Origin: an uncultured Desulfobulbaceae bacterium
Lineage (GTDB): Bacteria > Desulfobacterota > Desulfobulbia > Desulfobulbales > CALZHT01
NCBI GenBank assembly: GCA_945787445.1
Contig: CALZHT010000010.1
Span: 1-48,201 of the forward strand
Direction of reading: 5' to 3'
DNA: 48,201 nt
The notes beneath the pieces are model-generated. The model made no database searches. It saw only the letters and a program-made list of their open reading frames with translations, and was not told where the DNA came from. A program made the position numbers and the translations under genes. Position 1 is the stretch's first letter; each line of letters starts with the position of its first letter. This document shows positions 45,601-48,201 of this stretch, piece by piece.

Positions 45601-45906
45601 CGATACTTGTTGCAGGAGATGCATGATCCGCCAGACCAGGGTCTCACGGCTCTCCAGCTCAAACCCTTCTCCACCTATAACCAGTTCAAAAATATCGCTG
45701 ACAAAAGCATTGGGAAAGGGACACGTGACATTGGCCCAGCAGCCGTTATGGCCTGCGACTTCCATGGCCAACCAACGGGCCATACCCCTGCTCTGGACCA
45801 CGACAATCTCTTCGACAAACGGTGGCAGCGGATTGCGCCTGATTTCTCCGGCAAGGCCGGCGGCGAGGCTCTCAAGCCGATTGCTTTGGTGGACAATCAG
45901 GGGCAT
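42694..45906 (-). CDS. recC: Exodeoxyribonuclease V gamma subunit (RecC)
   Basis: RecC is the Chi-recognising, DNA-splitting subunit with an inactivated helicase fold. The N-terminus (LIVHQSNRLESLAAGLAGEI) and VVQSRGMARWLAMEVA are typical. So are PFPNAFV, DILVMIPDIETYAPLI, PFSIADR and the later VCLLGMNDKDYPRQ. Length is 1070 residues, near the E. coli protein. No intact Walker A is seen, as expected. The ATG at 45906 has a weak ribosome-binding site. The gene is 54 bp downstream of the YjbQ-family gene and overlaps recB by 4 bp, so recCB form an operon. Confidence 0.94.
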   Translation of the reverse strand: MPLIVHQSNRLESLAAGLAGEIRRNPLPPFVEEIVVVQSRGMARWLAMEVAGHNGCWANVTCPFPNAFVSDIFELVIGGEGFELESRETLVWRIMHLLQQVSGQAGFEDISSYTSGGDHKRFQLAWQLADRFDQYTVFRPESILGWEAGMDTGWQSELWRMIVKQLDAPHRARLQKDFLTIMQNPGFDYGILPPRVMIFGVSSLPPYHLEILHALSTHMDIRFFLMNPCQEYWSDIVSDPAIAKITSKGKQSAADLFLEKGNSLLASMGELGRDFFAMLQEYDCILHDRFDDSDEDSLLTAIQSDILNLKDVEESAAGKINGDNDNSIVIHACHSAMREVEVLQDHLLRLFDHVSDLRPKDILVMIPDIETYAPLIQAVFDKDGDAPMRIPFSIADRNIRKESNVVEALRATLALTTSRYGLTQVLGILEFFPVREKFGLQPDNMDLIETWLIESGIRWGMDRENRRRLDLPPFPENTWQAGIERLLLGYAMAGSDERLFSGILPYDHMEGSSTAVLGRFLDCITVLFEFSRTAREKHTLQDWGVLLTKLMDECFADDEETADEILYLRQVFTSLAQIQGKADFDEKVGSEVVVSFLDKTFAEKKGGASFLSGGVTFCAMLPMRSVPFKVVCLLGMNDKDYPRQPRRLSFDIMAGSPRRGDRSVRKDDRYLFLETILSARKQLYISYVGHSLREDGTFPPSVLVSELLDYIKGISGLDENTDNGLVIHHKLQPFDPEYFTGNTRLFSYSQENYQGAKIVVSPRHDPLPLVHHPLPPPSEEWRELTIKQLCAFFTHPVKYLCQRRLGIFLPEREETIEDIEPIALDRLEQYGLETEMLDTYLAGKDPDLLFAGFQAAGKLPPGKVGEVEFSSFAGRVVTFGKKIKDLLADTMAPSEVDLELGGFRLSGQLADIRENGQVFFRSARVKTKDLIHLWICHLAFNAVAGPNFTRQSVFAGTDCRVCYPPLDSDESRALLQEVIDLYWQGLTKPLPLFPLTSCGFAEYLLKGKEEVAALQDVRSLWHGNEYRPGERWDAYNRICFRDDEPFTGEFVALARQFYIPFLRHQEKERL

Positions 45907-45960
45907 GGCATACCGTTTTTGAATAGTGGATAAGGATCGATCCCGAATTGTGCATATATC

Positions 45961-46368
45961 TCATGCATCGGCAATTATGGTGCACACTACGGAACGGCTT
46001 GAACGGGGGCCATCGAAATCACACAAAAAAATGTTCTGCCACCTGGAGAGGCCCAGCTTTCCCTCAATAAGAGGTATTGTTTCAGACGGGCCGACCAAGC
46101 CTGCTTTTAAATGGGCGTCGCCGTTGCCATCCTGCTGGTCATGCAGCCACACCCCTTGGGGAATCAGCTTGCGGAGACACTGGACCACGTCGGTCTGCAC
46201 GCTGTCATCCCAGTTTTCCTGGATCATAATGGCGGCAGTGGCGCCCTGAACATATAAGGACACCAAACCATTCAGAATCGTAGACTGTTTTACGGCCGCG
46301 ATCACATCCGCTGTTATGTCAATCAGTTCTTCCCGTCTCGTTGTACTCACCGTAATGGTGGTTCTCAT
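45961..46368 (-). CDS. YjbQ-family (UPF0047) protein
   Basis: The 135-residue protein belongs to the YjbQ/UPF0047 family: VSLYVQGATAAIMIQENWD, DGNGDAHLKAGLVGPSETIP and WQNIFLCDFDGPRSSRSV are the conserved blocks, with His residues likely binding metal. Family members show weak thiamine phosphate synthase activity in E. coli, but the biological role is unsettled. The ATG at 46368 (MRTTITVST) is chosen because it fits the family N-terminus; a start at 46461 would add 31 residues of non-family sequence. Confidence 0.9.
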   Translation of the reverse strand: MRTTITVSTTRREELIDITADVIAAVKQSTILNGLVSLYVQGATAAIMIQENWDDSVQTDVVQCLRKLIPQGVWLHDQQDGNGDAHLKAGLVGPSETIPLIEGKLGLSRWQNIFLCDFDGPRSSRSVVCTIIADA

Positions 46369-46464
46369 AATATCAACCTTTGATGGCTTTTGATGGCTTT
46401 GCATGTCCGTGCCAAGCCGGCTCGTTTTCGGTATTCTAACTGCCGGAAAGTAAAGATACAACTC

Positions 46465-47859
46465 CTATAAAACTTCCAAACAGGCGACTTTTTCTGAGAA
46501 TGCTTCCTCAATCAATCGTCTGGCCTGCCCTACAAGATAGAGCGGCAAGGAGACAAGCAGGAAGGGAACCTTTTCTTTTCCCGCAACGCTGGTCTTCTGT
46601 CTGGAACAAGACGGCGGCATGGTATTGAATCTGAGTGCCACCGGAGATTTTTTTTCCGACACAAAAACCTGCAGGGATTTCAAGGAGCCCGTTTTACCGG
46701 CCTTCACTTCAACGGGGACGACCTTGTCTGCGTAAGAAATCAGATAATCCACTTCGGCGCTCGAACTTTTCTGTTCCCTGTTCCAGTAATAAAGCTGCGG
46801 GTTTTCATAGGAAGGTCTGCCGTAGAGGAGATGCTGGCCGATGAACTGTTCGGCCAGGGCGCCGTTGTTCACCATGAGCAGGTCATCCGCCAGCTCGAGA
46901 CCGGAAAGGTTCAGGCCGAGAGAAGAGGAAATCAGGCCGGTGTCCAGAAAAAGAGGCTTGAAATCGCGCTCCTTGGCCTCGGCTCCCAATGGCACGCCGT
47001 TTCCGGCGCTGTGCTGGACTCGGTATATGACCCGAGCCATTTCCAGGAGATGAAGGCTGTCGGCCAGCTCCCGTGAACGATCTTCCGGATCGAGCTGAAC
47101 ATATTTAAGCTTGCCGCCGACCAGGGCCGGTATCCGTCTGAATACTTTGCGTAGGCGTTGCGGATAAATACGTTTTCGATATTTGCTAAAATCATCCTCA
47201 TAAGTCTGAAGAATAGTTTCGTGTTCTCGAATCGCTTCGCCAATATTACCGGAATTTCCATAAGCAGCAGCAGCGGCGGGCATGCCTCCGACAATCCAAA
47301 AAAGCTTCAGATAGTTCAGAAGGTTTTGATGAATGGATTCCGGGATTGATTCACCCAGCGTATGATCTTCCAGAAAACGAAGAAGTTTTTCCTGCCCCAT
47401 GGCATGCAGAAACTCCTCCATGTCCATGGGACCGAGATGCAGATATTCCACCCGACCCACCGGCATGGAGAAATCATGATCCGCCAGAAGAAATTCAAGC
47501 AGAGAGCCGGCTGCGATGACATGGAGATCAGGCTGCTCTTCATAGAAATAGCGCAACAGGGGTAACAGCCCCGGCGCGGCCTGAATTTCGTCAAAAAAGA
47601 GAAGGGTTTTGCCGGGAACGATTTCCGTGTCAGTGTCAACCTGGAGAAGCTGCAGGCATCTGTCGATGTCATTGCCCGCGAAAAGCTGTGCCTTTTCCGG
47701 ATTCTTGTCAAAATTCAACTCAACCAGGTTGTCAAACCGATGGGAAAATTCCCGTATGAGCCAGGTCTTGCCGACCTGCCGGGCACCTCGGACAACAAGC
47801 GGCTTGCGATTCCCGCGGTTCTGCCATTCAATGAGATCTTTTAATGCCCTGCGATACAT
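46465..47859 (-). CDS. AAA (AAA_14) ATPase with DUF4143 domain
   Basis: This 464-residue ATPase has Walker A GARQVGKTW (about 24-32), Walker B LLFFDEIQAAPGLLPLL and a following sensor Ser in AAGSLLEFL. The C-terminal half is the DUF4143 type. It ends with a PD-(D/E)xK-like nuclease signature: EVDYLI, then VVPVEVKAG. The family is widespread, often in mobile or variable regions, and its role is unknown; some authors suspect DNA-related or toxin-antitoxin-like functions. The ATG at 47859 has GGAGGA just upstream. It is 96 bp upstream of the YjbQ-family gene. Confidence 0.9.
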   Translation of the reverse strand: MYRRALKDLIEWQNRGNRKPLVVRGARQVGKTWLIREFSHRFDNLVELNFDKNPEKAQLFAGNDIDRCLQLLQVDTDTEIVPGKTLLFFDEIQAAPGLLPLLRYFYEEQPDLHVIAAGSLLEFLLADHDFSMPVGRVEYLHLGPMDMEEFLHAMGQEKLLRFLEDHTLGESIPESIHQNLLNYLKLFWIVGGMPAAAAAYGNSGNIGEAIREHETILQTYEDDFSKYRKRIYPQRLRKVFRRIPALVGGKLKYVQLDPEDRSRELADSLHLLEMARVIYRVQHSAGNGVPLGAEAKERDFKPLFLDTGLISSSLGLNLSGLELADDLLMVNNGALAEQFIGQHLLYGRPSYENPQLYYWNREQKSSSAEVDYLISYADKVVPVEVKAGKTGSLKSLQVFVSEKKSPVALRFNTMPPSCSRQKTSVAGKEKVPFLLVSLPLYLVGQARRLIEEAFSEKVACLEVL

Positions 47860-48135
47860 TCATTCCTCCCAAAAACATGATTGTCGGTTCGTCAAGACAT
47901 AATTTTTCAGGAAACTATATCCTATAGTTGGATAAAAAACAAGGTTGTTTTCTGCATAATTGTATTTTTTATTGTGTTTATTTGGAAAATTCCAGGCCGG
48001 GAGTTTCGCCACAATGTCATTCTGTACTCTATCCCTTGAGCTGCGAGGGCAGCTCTTTATATTCTTTCTCTTTTTAAACAATCACCGCTTGTCGACTTGT
48101 GTTCTGACAAAACTCGACATTAAACGAATAAAGTC

Positions 48136-48166
48136 TTGACAATATTCTGTTTGAGCAAATTAATGC
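48136..48166 (+). promoter_or_regulatory. Possible sigma-70 promoter
   Basis: A perfect -35 box TTGACA (48136-48141) is followed 17-19 bases later by weak -10 candidates (ATTAAT or TAATGC, 48159-48166). It would serve a rightward gene starting near 48174. The rest of the 47860-48173 gap is AT-rich and shows no supported gene. Confidence 0.35.
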
Positions 48167-48173
48167 AGGCGTT

Positions 48174-48201
48174 ATGAAAAGATCAATGTATGAAAATATA
48201 T
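48174..48201 (+). CDS. Possible start of a rightward gene, cut by the window edge
   Basis: An ATG at 48174 opens a frame encoding MKRSMYENI before the window ends. It lies a short distance after a TTGACA-containing promoter candidate. A Lys-Arg start followed by a Tyr/Glu-containing helix is common in AAA ATPases related to the neighbouring gene, but nine residues cannot identify a family. The upstream sequence has no strong ribosome-binding site. Confidence 0.3.

Overview
The window looks like chromosomal DNA from an anaerobic member of the Desulfobacterota (formerly Deltaproteobacteria), probably near Desulfobulbales. This is inferred from gene content: a soluble group 3b-type [NiFe]-hydrogenase with a full hyp set, a two-subunit pyruvate carboxylase-like enzyme, a heme c-binding membrane sensor, an MglA/MglB-type GTPase module and short intergenic repeats of a style familiar from that group. 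No rRNA, tRNA, CRISPR array or transposase gene was seen.

Layout. Positions 1-4145 (minus) are one uninterrupted, unrecognised membrane protein gene that runs off the left edge. 4210-8247 (minus) is a four-gene hydrogenase operon, transcribed hydB-hydG-hydD-hydA. Divergent from it are hypA-hypB (8408-9494), and hypF-hypC-hypD-hypE follow at 13330-18116. The two hyp blocks are separated by an opposite-strand operon (9519-12775) encoding a receiver-only response regulator, a membrane histidine kinase and two paralogous coiled-coil lipoproteins. Next come an iron-containing alcohol dehydrogenase (minus), three small plus-strand genes (DarP/YjgA-like, PPC/DUF296, CBM48-like), a pyruvate carboxylase-like pair (21537-24977, minus) and recD (25232-27085, minus).

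After a 0.77-kb gene-free stretch, a plus-strand operon (27857-34981) encodes an MglB-like roadblock protein, an MglA-like GTPase, an acidic protein with a CheW-like C-terminus, a TPR-MshEN-PilB/GspE-type ATPase, a receiver-PATAN-roadblock protein and a second roadblock-like protein. This is the best candidate for a poorly described system: a polarity or motility-type GTPase switch encoded with one secretion/pilus-type motor ATPase and no other pilus genes. Minus-strand genes follow for a kinase lacking an obvious membrane sensor, a heme sensor lacking a kinase, and a TPR/Lys-Pro-Ala-rich secreted protein. The window ends with recB, recC, a YjbQ-family gene and an AAA/DUF4143 ATPase, all minus.

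The Hyp proteins would build the Fe(CN)2CO and Ni centre of HydA. HydA is encoded without the usual C-terminal maturation peptide, and no maturation protease gene is present, so the two observations agree. Several 80-185 bp inverted-repeat elements lie between genes. Two have perfect 12- or 17-bp repeats near their ends and terminate in TA, which suggests non-autonomous mobile elements.
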